In this document: positions 13,001 to 25,000 of the stretch, piece by piece
Numbering within the stretch: position 1 is the first letter of the stretch
Layout: each line of letters begins with the position of its first letter
Source: Cucumis sativus
Taxonomy: Eukaryota; Streptophyta; Magnoliopsida; Cucurbitales; Cucurbitaceae
Assembly (NCBI RefSeq): GCF_000004075.3
Contig: NC_026661.2
Coordinates: 18,318,307-18,382,306, forward strand
Direction: 5' to 3'
Length of the DNA stretch: 64,000 bases
Notes under the pieces: generated by a model
Told to the model about the DNA's origin: nothing
What the model saw: the letters and a program-made list of their open reading frames with translations, nothing else
Database searches by the model: none
Translations under genes and position numbers: made by a program

Positions 13001-14021
13001 TTGGTTAAAGATTGAACCATCAATCTAAATGAGTGTCTTGATTATTTACGAATAGTAATAGGTAATATGTTTTTGAAACGAAAAGACTTGAAGTTAACCA
13101 AATTATAAAACTAAAAAAAATTGATAAAAAATTCAAAGAGATTAATAAAGGAAGAAAAAATACAAAATTTCAATCGCATGCTATTTAAAGATGATATGAT
13201 TTAGAGAAAAACCTGGAAAAGAGAGTTCCACAATCACATTTGTATTCCCTAGTGCCACAAGTCTTTTGATGAGCTTTCAAATCAGACTGAACTGCATATT
13301 TCTTGGAACATTTCTCACACTTCCATTTCTTTTCCCCATGCTTTCTACTAAAATGCTTCTTAATTCCAGTAAGATCTCCCAGAGCTCGAGCCGGGTTGTG
13401 ATGAACACATGTTGGTTCAGGGCATACGTAAACCCTTTTCTTCACTTCGGCACCGGTTCTTTGCCGGAGTTTCCATGGAAGGTTGTGGCCTCTCCTATGC
13501 AATTGCAGGTTTTGATCTCTTTGAAACCCCTTGTTGCAAATCTCACACACAAACCTATTTCTAGCCATTAGGGTGGTTGGTGATAAAGCAATAACTTCAG
13601 CATTTGGATCTACAAAATAATAATATAAGAGAGATCACAATTGAAATTCAAATAAAAAATCGAGAAAAGGGAAAAAGGAAGAGCTAGCTAGGCAAAATTT
13701 AGAACTTTCTATTCTGATATCATGTTAAACACTATATTACAGTTAAGAAAACATATTTCTCATGAACTAACGTGATTTACCTGGAGTGCCGGGAAGATTA
13801 CGCTTCTTCTTAACTCTTTGTTGGTGGTGATCAAGGGAATTAGATGAGCCATGGGAATTGGTTTGATCTCCATTGGGAGAGCCATAGAGGAAGTGATTAA
13901 GAAGTTGGTGTTGATTATTATTGTTGTTCTGTTCAACTTCTTCTAACTGATCTTCCATTGTACTATTGGCTGAGGACAAGTTTGCATGATGATTTTCACT
14001 TGTAATGTTTGCGATTCCCAT
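10058..14021 (-). CDS. INDETERMINATE-domain (IDD) C2H2 zinc-finger transcription factor
   Basis: Nuclear DNA-binding factor of the plant IDD family (relatives include MAGPIE, JACKDAW, NUTCRACKER), often acting with GRAS proteins. Four exons on the minus strand: 14021-13781, 13609-13213, 12265-11884, 10558-10058; 506 aa, all in phase. ATG 14021 (MGIANITSENHH) is used; the upstream frame has no other ATG. An NLS-like KKKRNLPGTPDP leads into the ID domain: ZF1 (FVCEICNKGF, C102), ZF2 (VYVCPEPTCVHHNP), ZF3 of CCHC form (WKCEKCSKKYAVQSDLKAHQKTC region) and ZF4 (YKCDCGTLFSRRDSFITHRAFC region). An intron interrupts ZF4 after LFSR. The C-terminal half is poly-Asn/Ser/Met/His, with TATALLQKAAQIGAT and a TLDLLGERGW motif where many IDDs have T-R-D-F-L-G. 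ZF3 has Leu where several relatives have Trp (SDWKAH). The exact member is not assigned. Confidence 0.9.
11510..11650 (+). repeat. Dispersed cucurbit-type repeat, copy in IDD intron 3
   Basis: Begins with TTCAAATATAGCAAAA (11514-11529), followed by imperfect units of the form ATCAATGATAGACTTTAT at about 11537, 11568 and 11598-11650. I recall many similar 'GATAGACTT' strings in cucurbit non-coding DNA. The element family and ends are not defined. Confidence 0.5.
12685..12790 (+). repeat. Second copy of the dispersed repeat, in IDD intron 2
   Basis: Shares the 16-mer TTCAAATATAGCAAAA (12688-12703) with the copy at 11514 and continues with degenerate 'ATCAATAGATTACATC' type units. It is shorter and more diverged. 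It has the same orientation as the first copy. Confidence 0.45.
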
Positions 14022-14254
14022 ACACAAGAAGAAGGAATAAAATGGGAAAATTATAAGTATTTTCTTTTTCCTCTTCTTTTTTTTGTTGTTTCCTCACAAA
14101 ATTTAAGGAATTTTTTTTTCAACCCTCAACACAAAATAAGGAATGTGTTTGGGTTATAGGAAGACAAAAAAGAGGGAAATTCTCCTTCATTTATGATCCA
14201 AGAGAAGAAGTAAAAAAGTATGAAACATTGGGGATGCTGTTGTGTATGGTTTGG

Positions 14255-14281
<27 letters not shown>
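14255..14281. repeat. (TA)n microsatellite upstream of IDD
   Basis: About 13 perfect TA units, roughly 230 bases before the IDD start codon. Likely length-variable. Confidence 0.9.
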
Positions 14282-14285
<4 letters not shown>

Positions 14286-14629
14286 GTTTTAAAATTTCAA
14301 TCTAACCGTTCGATGATATTAACTAGTACAAATTTTATGTCAATTGAATTATATTCGTTCTCTTTATTATATATTTTTTTTACTTTATCGTACTATGTAT
14401 ATGAATAGAAGTCAACAAGGTAATTTTAAGTTTTTTTTACATGAGAATAATTTGTAAGCAAAAATATCAAAGTATCCCACTTTAATATATACAAAATATT
14501 AAGTATGTAAAAAGTGCTAGAACTCATAATAAATTGCTCATAAATGTCCTAAACTACTCTTTAAATTGTTTTAAGACTAATAATTAAGTGTATATACATG
14601 TAGAAAAATTACAAATTCAACAAAATTTA

Positions 14630-14745
14630 TTAATAATAGATGATATGATAGATTATCTACTGTGTATCAATATCAAATATATATCATTCATAGATTTTAA
14701 GAGCTAATTAATTTAATTATGCTATATTTGAAATATTTCTCTTAA
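14630..14745 (-). repeat. Third copy of the dispersed repeat, inverted
   Basis: The reverse complement shows TTCAAATATAGCA at 14733-14721, as in the copies at 11514 and 12688. On the plus strand it is preceded by 'GATGATATGATAGATTATC' type units near 14639. The orientation is opposite to the two intronic copies. Confidence 0.42.
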
Positions 14746-16969
14746 TACTTTAATTTGAGCATGATTATTATATTTGCAATCACTTATATTAAATTAAATG
14801 AAAATTTTATTGTTCAAAATTTAAAAACATATTTTTCAATCATTTTCTTTTTTTAATTTGAAAGTGAACCTTCACAAGAAAGTTATCAATGTGCATTATT
14901 TCTAATTTTAGAGAAAGATACCATGGGATATGTATGAAATGGCAACAAGAACAATATACATGCATCATATATAATTATAAGTTCATCCCAACTAATATGA
15001 ATATTGTTTAAATTAACCACCTAGATCAATTATAAATATAGATCTACTGAAATGATCATTATACTTTTTAACAAGTTAAATTATTTAAAAATGATCAAAA
15101 CGATACATGTAATTTTTTCATCCCTCTTAAAGATAAAAGATTCGATTGAGATTTGAATACAGTGAGTCGAGTTTTACAGATTGTCACACTATATACACAC
15201 TAATACGAGTAGGTAGGGCACAAGTTAAAAGGTAAAGAACAACGAGGAAAGGCATTAGAAATTAAAAAACAGAAAATGAGACAAAAATTGGGAAATAAAT
15301 AAGATTAAGGAATTAGTCACAAAAATGAAAATGCTTAGTTATAAACGGCCATTATCGATATATTTGATGATGACAAACACAATTGTCCAACAAATTTCTT
15401 TATCAATGAACAAAATAAAATAGTTGTGTGTTAATTAAATTAGTTAATTAGTATTAATATACTCTTAACTAATGGTTTAATAAAATTCCCCAACTTGCTA
15501 GTCGACATGAGCTAAGGAAAAACTTGGATGAAATCAATTAAAAAGACAAAAGGTGTTCCTTTGAGCCAACTAATTGTATATTTTATAATTAATATTAACT
15601 TATTTTAAGATATTTAAACTCAATGGGTTTCCTTTAATTAGGGCTAATAATATCTTAAATTCTACTATTTTTTCTACTACATTTCTAAATCCTAGTTTTA
15701 TCCTTATGCTAATGACAAAATTTGTTCATTTCTTTTATAAAATATTGCGAACTAGTCAAACTCAATTAAAGTGTCGTTAGTTTTGCCTACGGTGTGTTAT
15801 GGAATCGATAAGTAAAAAACACAGAAGAAAACGTAAAAGTAGAGACTTGACACAAAGTGTTGTATACATGGTTCTCTAACAATGTGTTAGTAACGTTATT
15901 TATGAAGTAGAGATATTTGAAGAGAATAATATAGATTACGAAAATGAAGATGCCTCTAAAGTTGAAGAGTTTTATATAACGTACCTCTCTAACCTCTCTA
16001 ACCCTCAAAGTCATAAACGTAAACATAACAAATACGAAAATAAAGTACATGATCGTCACAAAGTAGATTCAATACATTTACAATATTTATCCAATTTTGC
16101 CTTTGTTTAACGATAATTGAATAAGGATCGTCTTTAAGATTTTTCATACCGAAAGCATTTAGTAGGTGATGAAATTAATCTACTAGAAACAAGATAGAAA
16201 AATTAACTTTCAATTATAAATTAATTAATATATTAAGAGAATATTTTGTTTCAAAACTAAAACTAGGTGTTCAAGTCTATATCCCAATAAATGTAAAACT
16301 TATTCATCAAACTTTTTTTTTGTTTTCAATAAATAGAATTTTGTAAGTTTTATTAAAAATTTAAAAGAATCAAATGCCAAAATTAGGTTACATCATGAAC
16401 TAATTAAAAAATCTAAATTATAAAGAATAAAATGAAGGGATATATCAATAAAAAAGAGTTCAAGAAAACTCTCATATCAAAAGTTTGAACAAAATATTAC
16501 GACATTGAAGATATTTATAAGTGTGTATGAGAGTTTAATATTTAGAAGCATTGATCAAACATATATAGTCAAAAAAAGATAATGTAACAATATTTGTGGA
16601 AAGTTTTTTCAATTATATATAACATAAGGCAAGCAAATTTGTAAATATAATATAATTAACATTAATAGAAATAAATTTGTGATAAAATTTAGCACCTAAT
16701 GAATTTTGTATATTTTTATTCTAATTTGAAAATATTTGAACAACCCTAACATTACTAACCATTGGAATTACCTAACCATATATTTAAAACAAAGATTAAA
16801 AATAAATTGAGTTCAAATATGATTTTTAGTAGTTCATTCAATTTTAATTTATTCGAGAAATCATAAAATTAGTTTCTTTATTTATTTTTTAAATCGTTTT
16901 ATTGTTTATTAGAATTTTAATAAAACATATTTACATATTTACATAAAACCCTAACCCTAAACTCTTCCG

Positions 16970-17140
16970 TCCAGTCGTGAACCGCAGCTCTCTACAGAGC
17001 CATGAGCTGTGCCCCTACTAGCGAACCGTGAGCCGAACCCCTACTGCCAAGTCGTGAGCACATCCCTCATGCTTAGCCGTAAGCTGCTTCCCTTCCTGGT
17101 TAGCCGTGAGCTGCGAGTGTTGTACAGAGGCGTGAGCCGT
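16970..17140. repeat. Seven-unit 26-bp degenerate minisatellite in a GC-rich island
   Basis: A core resembling GCCGTGAGC recurs with starts at 16974, 16999, 17025, 17051, 17076, 17103 and 17129, i.e. spacings of 25, 26, 26, 25, 27 and 26 bases. Between cores lie C-rich stretches such as CCCCTACT. The block is far richer in GC than its surroundings. It is preceded at 16947-16962 by a telomere-like AACCCTAACCCTAAAC string. The period is not a multiple of three and no open frame spans it, so it is not a coding repeat. Confidence 0.75.
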
Positions 17141-19661
17141 AGTTGAAAAGAATTCAAATTTAAAGAGATTTACTAAAGAAAGGGCAACTTAGGTAAAAGT
17201 CCCTAAACAGGGTTTAGAACTTTAGGTTAAGCTCCAATTATTGAGTGGGCTTCATTATCCCACATCTTTGTGGGCTTTTCATTAATTAAAGGTAAAAAAT
17301 TGTTGGGCTTCAGAATCTTAGTCCATTGTTTGGGATTGTTTCCAATTTTCAAATTTCATCAACGTATACTGGTAATTAGTTTTTCCATTTTTAACAATTC
17401 TTCTTCGAAAAATTACATCAATAATATATACTACTTTTAGTAGAGTAGTTAAAATCTAATTAATCAATTATATATATATATATATAGGACAGATTAAATC
17501 ACTTTGAAATGTTTACTAAATAAAAATTACTTTGACATGATGGGAAAAAAATGTTATTCAGTGAAGTGTACTGAATTTTAGGTTTCTCAAAAAAAAAAAA
17601 AAAAAGTCACAATTAACTTTTTTTCTTCTTTATTTTATCTTACCACAAGACCAAAACGCCCTAAATATTAGAAAATTGATTTTTTATAAATAAAAATAAT
17701 GTAAGAATATTATATTCTTCTATTATATATTATACAAATTCTCTCACCTTAAAACATACTAACAATTTGTACAATAACCTAGCTAGGAAACAAATGAGTT
17801 AAAAATCAAAAGAATCTGAATCAATAACACAATTACAATTTACTTATGGAGTGTGATCTTTAAACGAATACAAAATTTAACAAAAATTTACACTCGATGT
17901 ATTTGCACAACCAAAACCTAAGAATAGGTAAACTAAAATGGATATCTTGTTCATATTTCTAGTATTCCCAATAAAGAAGTGCCAAAAGATTTTGGAGACG
18001 GTTTCTATTCAAAGTAAGGATATAGTAGAGTTAGTTCCCTAAAAAACTTGCATGAAGCATGTCGATTGTCTCAACAAGCTCTCCAAGTGATATTCTTTTC
18101 CTTAACAATCGTAACTTGATATCTTAATTTTTTTTTTGTATTTTTTGTATTTATATTTGTTTTATTGTTTGAAATTTTGAATTATATATACATGAGCAAA
18201 CCATTAATCAAACATATATAATCAAAGTTGTGAAGAAAATAATCAAAACAAAGATTCAAATACATCAAAAGTTAAAAAGAAGGAGAGGGGAGAGAATGAA
18301 TAAAATTAAAAGAAATTGCATAAAGTGAGAAAAAGTTTCATTCCATTGAGTTTAAAATGGAAGGGATTTTTTTTTTTTTCTAAAAAGAAAGAAGAAGAAA
18401 AAAAGGATTAACTTTATCCAACTTTTTGCTAAAAAGTATGCCTTATTGCACCAATTTTCTTTTTCTTTTGTTAATTTTATATATCCTAATTAACTTGTGT
18501 GCTCAAGAAATTTTGTTGGATGCAAAGTCAAACCTTAATTCAAGAAGAAAAGCAATGATTTTGATTTTAAAAATTCTAAATAATAATAGCAAAAAACAAA
18601 AAAAAATTATCAAATGAATCTAAATAGTGATGATCAAATATCATTACAATTTCTATACTTAATTACTTTTAAATGTCTAATATTTTTAAAAATGAAACCA
18701 TGTTGTACGGACAGAATGTAGTATATGTTTGATCTCCAATTCAATTACCCAATATAGCAATTGTATTGTCTCTTAGTTCATAATAGATATTTAATTAATT
18801 GATTATGGTTTAATATTATAAATAAAAAGAAATAAAAAAAAAGTTAAGAATCTTTTGTTGAAGTTCAATGTCATTTCATCTGCAGACAGTGTCTATGATT
18901 CTTTATTAAATAATTAATGGCACCAAACATAATGATCAAAAGTGGGGGCTATCTCCCATTTAGATTTTTACATTCATGTATATAGTAAATTTTTACATAG
19001 ACTACGATAGAGATGATGGAGACGATCCAGGTAAACTAGTTTAAAATATTTGAAAATATTATTTTAGTTATATTCTTTTAAATTAAGTTCCACATATATA
19101 TATATATATAACAATGTGTGGTATATTTGAATATTTGTTTATATTTAAGGGTGCCTTGAAATTGGAAAATTTTGTTTTCTTCTCCTTTTTTACATAAATC
19201 TAGTTTTTGTTTTTGTTTTGGCTTGGACACGTGTCTTTTCATGATAGAATGATAGAAAGATAAAGAGAAATCTAGGGTTTTCCTAACCCTACTTTATTTT
19301 TATTTTTCTCTCCCTCCTAAATATTTTAAATGACTTTATTTGTTGATAAAATTATATTGTTGCTCTTGCTACATTCTTTTTACCGACTATGATAATCAAT
19401 TTCTGGTTTCGACAACTATTTTCGATGAAAACTTCAGTGAAGACCACCTCTGAATGATGATAAACTCTAGTGACAAACATACCTTTGATGGCGAATATTG
19501 ACATTCATCTAATTAGGCTACCATAACTTCCATGAAGACCATCGTTAATAAATAAACTTAAGTGATGATCACCACCTCTCTAACGACCAATTCCAACCAC
19601 AAAGGAGCCGGTCAGAGGGTGCACAAACAGTTTTATCATGTTTAATAGTCAGTCTATTATA

Positions 19662-20076
19662 AATCTTTGGGTCAGAGGGTGCACTAATAGTCTTCTACAC
19701 TATTTCAGCTATGTTTTGGAAAATATGGTTGGAAATAAATAATCGGATCTTCAAAGAGAAGAACAACTCAACCATAAACCTTTGGAAGACATTTGTGCTC
19801 TATCCCGTTTTTGGGCTAGCAAATCCCCTCTATTTTCTAATTATAGTTCTAGCTTTATTGCCATCAATCTTATTGCTTTCTAATTTCTTTGTTCTTGCTT
19901 TGGGCTTGTCTCTAGCTTTTGGTTTTTGGATGGTCACTTTTTCCTCGCTTCTCCTGTATTGTTTTGTAATATATTAATGAAGCGGGGATGATGAGTGTGT
20001 TAAGGATGTGTTCACCTATTGGAGATGTCTGCGTGTACCTACTGGCCAAAAGTATATTTTCTTTTTTAAAAAAAAC
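19662..20076 (+). mobile_element. 5'-truncated LINE (L1-type non-LTR retrotransposon), 3' end only
   Basis: About 415 bp of a LINE 3' end. A short frame from 19711 reads MFWKIWLEINNRIFKEKN, the signature at the end of the ORF2 zinc-binding/RT region of plant L1-type elements (W..W.ERN.RIF..K). A 3' UTR follows, then an A-rich tail at 20066-20075. A target-site duplication flanks it: 19645-19661 and 20077-20093 are 17 bases long with 16 identities (ATAGTCAGTCT, A or T, TTATA). The near-identical duplication suggests a fairly young insertion that was truncated on arrival. The 3' UTR resembles one I recall as common in cucurbit genomes. Confidence 0.83.
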
Positions 20077-21977
20077 ATAGTCAGTCTTTTATAGTAATTT
20101 GAAACTGATGGATTGTTTAAAGATGATAATGTCACTCTTATAAACCTACTTGTCACATGTATCTACAAACCCGACTACCTCTTAACATTCTCAACAGTCT
20201 AGGAAATAGTATTATTATTTGGATCTACTTGGTAGGCTTGCTAGCTCGATTATGTAATGAGCAATTTTTTTTTTTTTTTTTTTTTTTTGTATACACATCA
20301 TCAAGCCATATGGACTTAATTTTTTTCAATGTCACAAATTTTCTCAAAAGGATGGAGAAATAAGGGAAAGAAATGAATATATATTTCTAAGGTTTTATTT
20401 ATAATAATTTCATTTGTTTTTAAAAATGGTAATAGTTTTCTCATATAATTTCTTTGCAATTTATCACTTTTTAAAACCATTCTTAAGAATTAGTCTTTTT
20501 AAAACCCTTCCTACAAAAATTGGCTTGAGTTTTTCTTTTGAATTTTAAAAGACAAAATATAAAAATTAATCAATGATAAATAAAATTAAAAAGTTAAAAA
20601 GGTCCTTTAATTATTTAGCCTTTAGTTTGTTATGTATTTGAAAATTAAGTCTATAAACTACTCTACTTTTTTCTATTGATTTTCTATATTTTCTTATCTA
20701 TATTTTATGAGTCTTTTCAAAATCAAAACTAAAACTTGAAAAAAACTGTTTTAAAAAAAATTGTTAAATCACTTCTTTTTTCCTTTTGAAATTGGATAAA
20801 TAATTAAATGTTTATTACCTTTCATATGAAGACAATGAGTAAAAAATTACAAAAAAAAAAAAAAAATAACATATTTATAAATACCATAAAAAAAATTTAG
20901 AGTGTATTTGGAAATGATGTTTTGTAGTGTTTAATTTTTAAAATAATTCATTTTAAGATAAATTGAGGTGTTTGAAATTTGTTTAAAATAAATTTTACAA
21001 AAATAAAATCATAAAATAAATCATTTTAGAGAAAACACGTACAACTAAATTTTAGAATAAATATTTCTGTCGTGTTTAAATCTCTTCCAAATATCTATTT
21101 TTCTTTCCCTATTTTTCTATTCCTTTTTACTATCTATTTTCACTCTATCGTTCTTTTTGTCTTCTTATTATTTTAAAATACTTTGAATATGTTTTCAACG
21201 TGTGTTCATATACATTTAATTATAAGTTTCTCTAGTTCATCCAAAAATCTACTTCGCATTAATATTTGTGAAAGAAATCATAAGGACGTCAATGAAGAAC
21301 ATAATTTTTTGATTCATAAAATGAAGATGGATGAAGAACGTGATCGAATTGCACAACTTTTTGCTAAATGATTATCAAACCAAATTATTAACCGAGCAAT
21401 TTAGTAGAGAAAGAACTCTATTTTGGCTGCTTGAATTTGATAGAGCTCATAGAATTTTGTAAGCTTTTTTTTCTCTTTTAAATCAGAATATACAACTTTT
21501 TAAAAAAGTCATACCAAAATTTTGCTCTTATTTTACGTTTGGTTAATAATTCATCTTCATGATTAATAATGATTATACTGTATTGTTGATAAGTGGGTTG
21601 CTTAGCTTGATATAAGTATGAACCAAAACTAGTATTCTTTTCTTAAAAATAAGATAATAATAGAAATGTAAAAAAAAATGTAAAAAAATGTAAAAATAAC
21701 AACAATAATAAATTTCCCCAAGCTTTCGTAAAATATTTTCTTCAAGTTTAGGGGTTCTATTTTCAATATATTTTATGTTGCCAAATTACAAAAGAGTTTG
21801 AAATTTTTTATAAAAAAGTTACTTCCAAAGCAATTAATCTCCTTGATTCAAGGACACCTTATAATATAACATCAAATAACCCTACAAAAAATTGCTTTGG
21901 TATACTAAAAATCTGTAAAATCCTAAATAGATTTCATTATTCTTGGTGTAGGTTACTCTTATTTATTTACTTTTATC

Positions 21978-21979
<2 letters not shown>

Positions 21980-22010
<31 letters not shown>
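21980..22010. repeat. (TTA)n microsatellite
   Basis: About ten uninterrupted TTA units in gene-free DNA; no function suggested. Confidence 0.9.
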
Positions 22011-22011
<1 letters not shown>

Positions 22012-25000
22012 TTTGCCTTTCTAATTGGAGGAAATATGATATTATTTTAGTTTGTGTGCTTTGAGTAATTTTCTATTTTAGTGCATTATTGAACATTGAA
22101 AATTACATAGCTAAAAATGAAAAAAAAAAACCCATATTGTATGATATAACTTAACCTTAGCTTTTATAACAAGTTGTCAATATTTCTTTAAAAAAAAGTA
22201 GAAACTATATCAACTATTCCAAAATTTTAGGGTTGCATATCAATTAAAACTATCAAGTTGATTTAAAGCTTAAACTTTGTAAGTTTTATTAATTTACGCC
22301 TTCTTTATATTGGGTTATGTTTAGATGAGTATTATGTGTGCATGGAATAATTTCAAATTCTCAGTTATGATTTTTTAAAAAAATTTCATGCCTCAATTCT
22401 AATAATCTACTTTTTGTTAATTTGACATAAGAAGAAATCTACCTATAGCGAGGATTGATAAAATATTAATGATTTGGAAGAGAATATGGTCTCAATATTA
22501 AAGATACTAAAATTTAATTGTTGTAATTAGGGTGTGCCAATCTAATTAAGATCCTATTTTGAGTGCACAACTTTTTCTTCTCATTATTCAACATTTTTTT
22601 TATAATTATTTATAAGTTAAGTCGAAATAATTTTCACGCAATATTTTATAACGAAGTTTAAAAAAGGTATTGTAAACCAACACAAACTAACGAAATTTCA
22701 AGAGTTAAATTAAAATAGTTTAAAATTTTAATTGATACACCTTAGTAAAAAAAATTTCTAGTACACCTTATGATCCGCTGTATCATTTTTTAAAAGTTGA
22801 TACAACCCTAGCCGGACATTTGGGGGAATGAGAAATTATAAAAAGAAAATAATTATTATAATCATTATTTGGGAGAAGAAGTATGTGAGAGAAATACAGG
22901 AGGATTGAGATATTCCAACCTGGTTCCAAATTCTTCATTAGTCCAATAAATCAAGAAAATTGACTGAGATTGAACTTCTCATCTTGAAAGATGTTGTAAC
23001 CATCTACTTTTAATAAGTTGTAAACTTAGAACCTAAGCTTTAGTTTGGACAAAGACAATATTAGTTTGTGACCACTTTTTATATATTCATATTTATCTCA
23101 TAAGTATTTCTTTTAATAACTTCATTTTTCTAGTATGATCTAAAGATATGTTATCCAAACTTATAGTTGGTAAAAGAAAAACTCTATACTTGAATTTTCA
23201 ATGGGGGAAATCTAATCCATACAAGATGGAGCTTTCTGGAATATATATTTTAAATGTTGGAAATCCTTATCCATTCATGAAACCCTATGACTATGAGATC
23301 ATTTCTAGATAAGCTTAATATTGAGCAAAACACCCTTTTACACCTAAATAGATATATAATACTCACAATACAAATCATCAAAAAGAGCCGATCTTCTTTT
23401 CGGTAATGGTAATTCATTTTGTTTATTTTAATAGCTATGACATACACCAAAATCAAAGCTAAACTCTGCATCCATTTGACTCAAAAGTTTAAGTTGGCGT
23501 ACAAAAATCAATTAATCTTATATCATCTAACATAAATTTTCAAAGAAAAAAAAATTAAAGATGTAATTGTTCTATAGACATCTGTAGCTATATATATATG
23601 AAAGCATATTTGAATAAGTTTAAAATAATCGATATAATTACTATATATATCAATTACGTGTTTTATATTTTCGATGTCTCAATCATAAAAACTCTAAAGT
23701 TAAATGTTTTGGATGCGGTTCATCGTAGCAACTCTAAAATTAAATGTTCTTAACTTGAGACATATTTATGATATGATGGATGACTTTATGAAAGTTTTTA
23801 TGTGATTCATGTGAATGAGAATAAAAAATTAACGTTTATAAATGATCCTTATTGATGATCTATATCTCCATGAATACAATGACGTAAGAGTAGATAAGAC
23901 GATAAAAAAATAACAACAGTAAAAAGACAGGATAGGCAAATTCTTACAACAATGTAATTTCTTCTCTATTCTATTTCCATATAATTTAGATAATGGGACA
24001 ACACATGAAAGAATGTAGTACCAAACTTCAAACTTACTCAAAACTTTTTCTTTGTTGTTTTCTTATAAAAAGAACTTTGTAGTACATTTAAATTACCTTT
24101 TGTATAAGTCCATAAAACAAAGATTTTTTTTCAATAAGAAGAATCAAAAGCATTAAAATAATAATAGCAATAAAAGCATTATATATATGGGTTGTGTTTG
24201 GATGTTTATCTAGAAGGGGAAATCATATACATTTGCATTACAATTATGAAACAACATATAGGGGAATTAAAAATATAAAATAATGAGAGAGAATGAAAAA
24301 CCAAACCCTAAATGTAGTGGGCATTGTGTAGGTGATTAATTTTTAATTTTTATAATAATCATAATAATGTAAAAGAATCAAAATTGGGTCTTTTTAGGCC
24401 TAAATTTGGTAGTGTTTGTAGTACATCAACACGTGCATTACTTTGAGTCCACAAATTAATTTTTTCTCTTAAACAATAATTAATAACAACTAATTAAAAA
24501 TTAAAAGGTAAGTGAAAGAGATTATTACCTAATGGAACAAAAACGGGGGACCATGAAAATTAAAAAGAAAAAAAACTCTTTCTATAATTGAGAAGTTTCC
24601 CATAGCCTTTATATGCTTTTGAGGGCACTCACAAGCCAAACCCTACAAAGCCAAAGCATTTCCAATATTTTGGAGAGAGAGAGAGAGAGATGTGAGGGAA
24701 GCAAAACCTAACTATGCCGACACTTGTCCCAAAATTACTTCATTCAATAATCCACCATCGATCGAATGCTCATTAATTTAATACGACTGATACACAATGT
24801 GTGTACTGTAATCGTCACTTTTACGCTAACTCTATTTATATTTGAGAGAAACAATTGTTGTATATTTGAATCATTTTCTTCTAATAATATAAGTTTACAA
24901 ATCCACCTGGGGGATGGATTATTCTCAACTTGAGGTTGAGGTTTAGTGGGGTTGTAGCAAATTGGTTTAGTATATGTTTGGTTTTCAAATTTTGAGATTC

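Noticed and set aside
14019-14027. IDD protein starting two codons earlier (M-C-M-G...)
   Set aside because: The bases at 14027-14025 read TTG on the minus strand, not ATG; the first ATG is at 14021.
16947-16962. Telomere-like AACCCTAACCCTAAAC as a true interstitial telomere
   Set aside because: Only about two repeat units; too short to distinguish from a telo-box promoter motif or chance.
19711-19977. 88-codon hydrophobic open frame as a host membrane protein
   Set aside because: The first 20 residues match the end of LINE ORF2 and the frame then runs into the LINE 3' UTR; a target-site duplication flanks the block.
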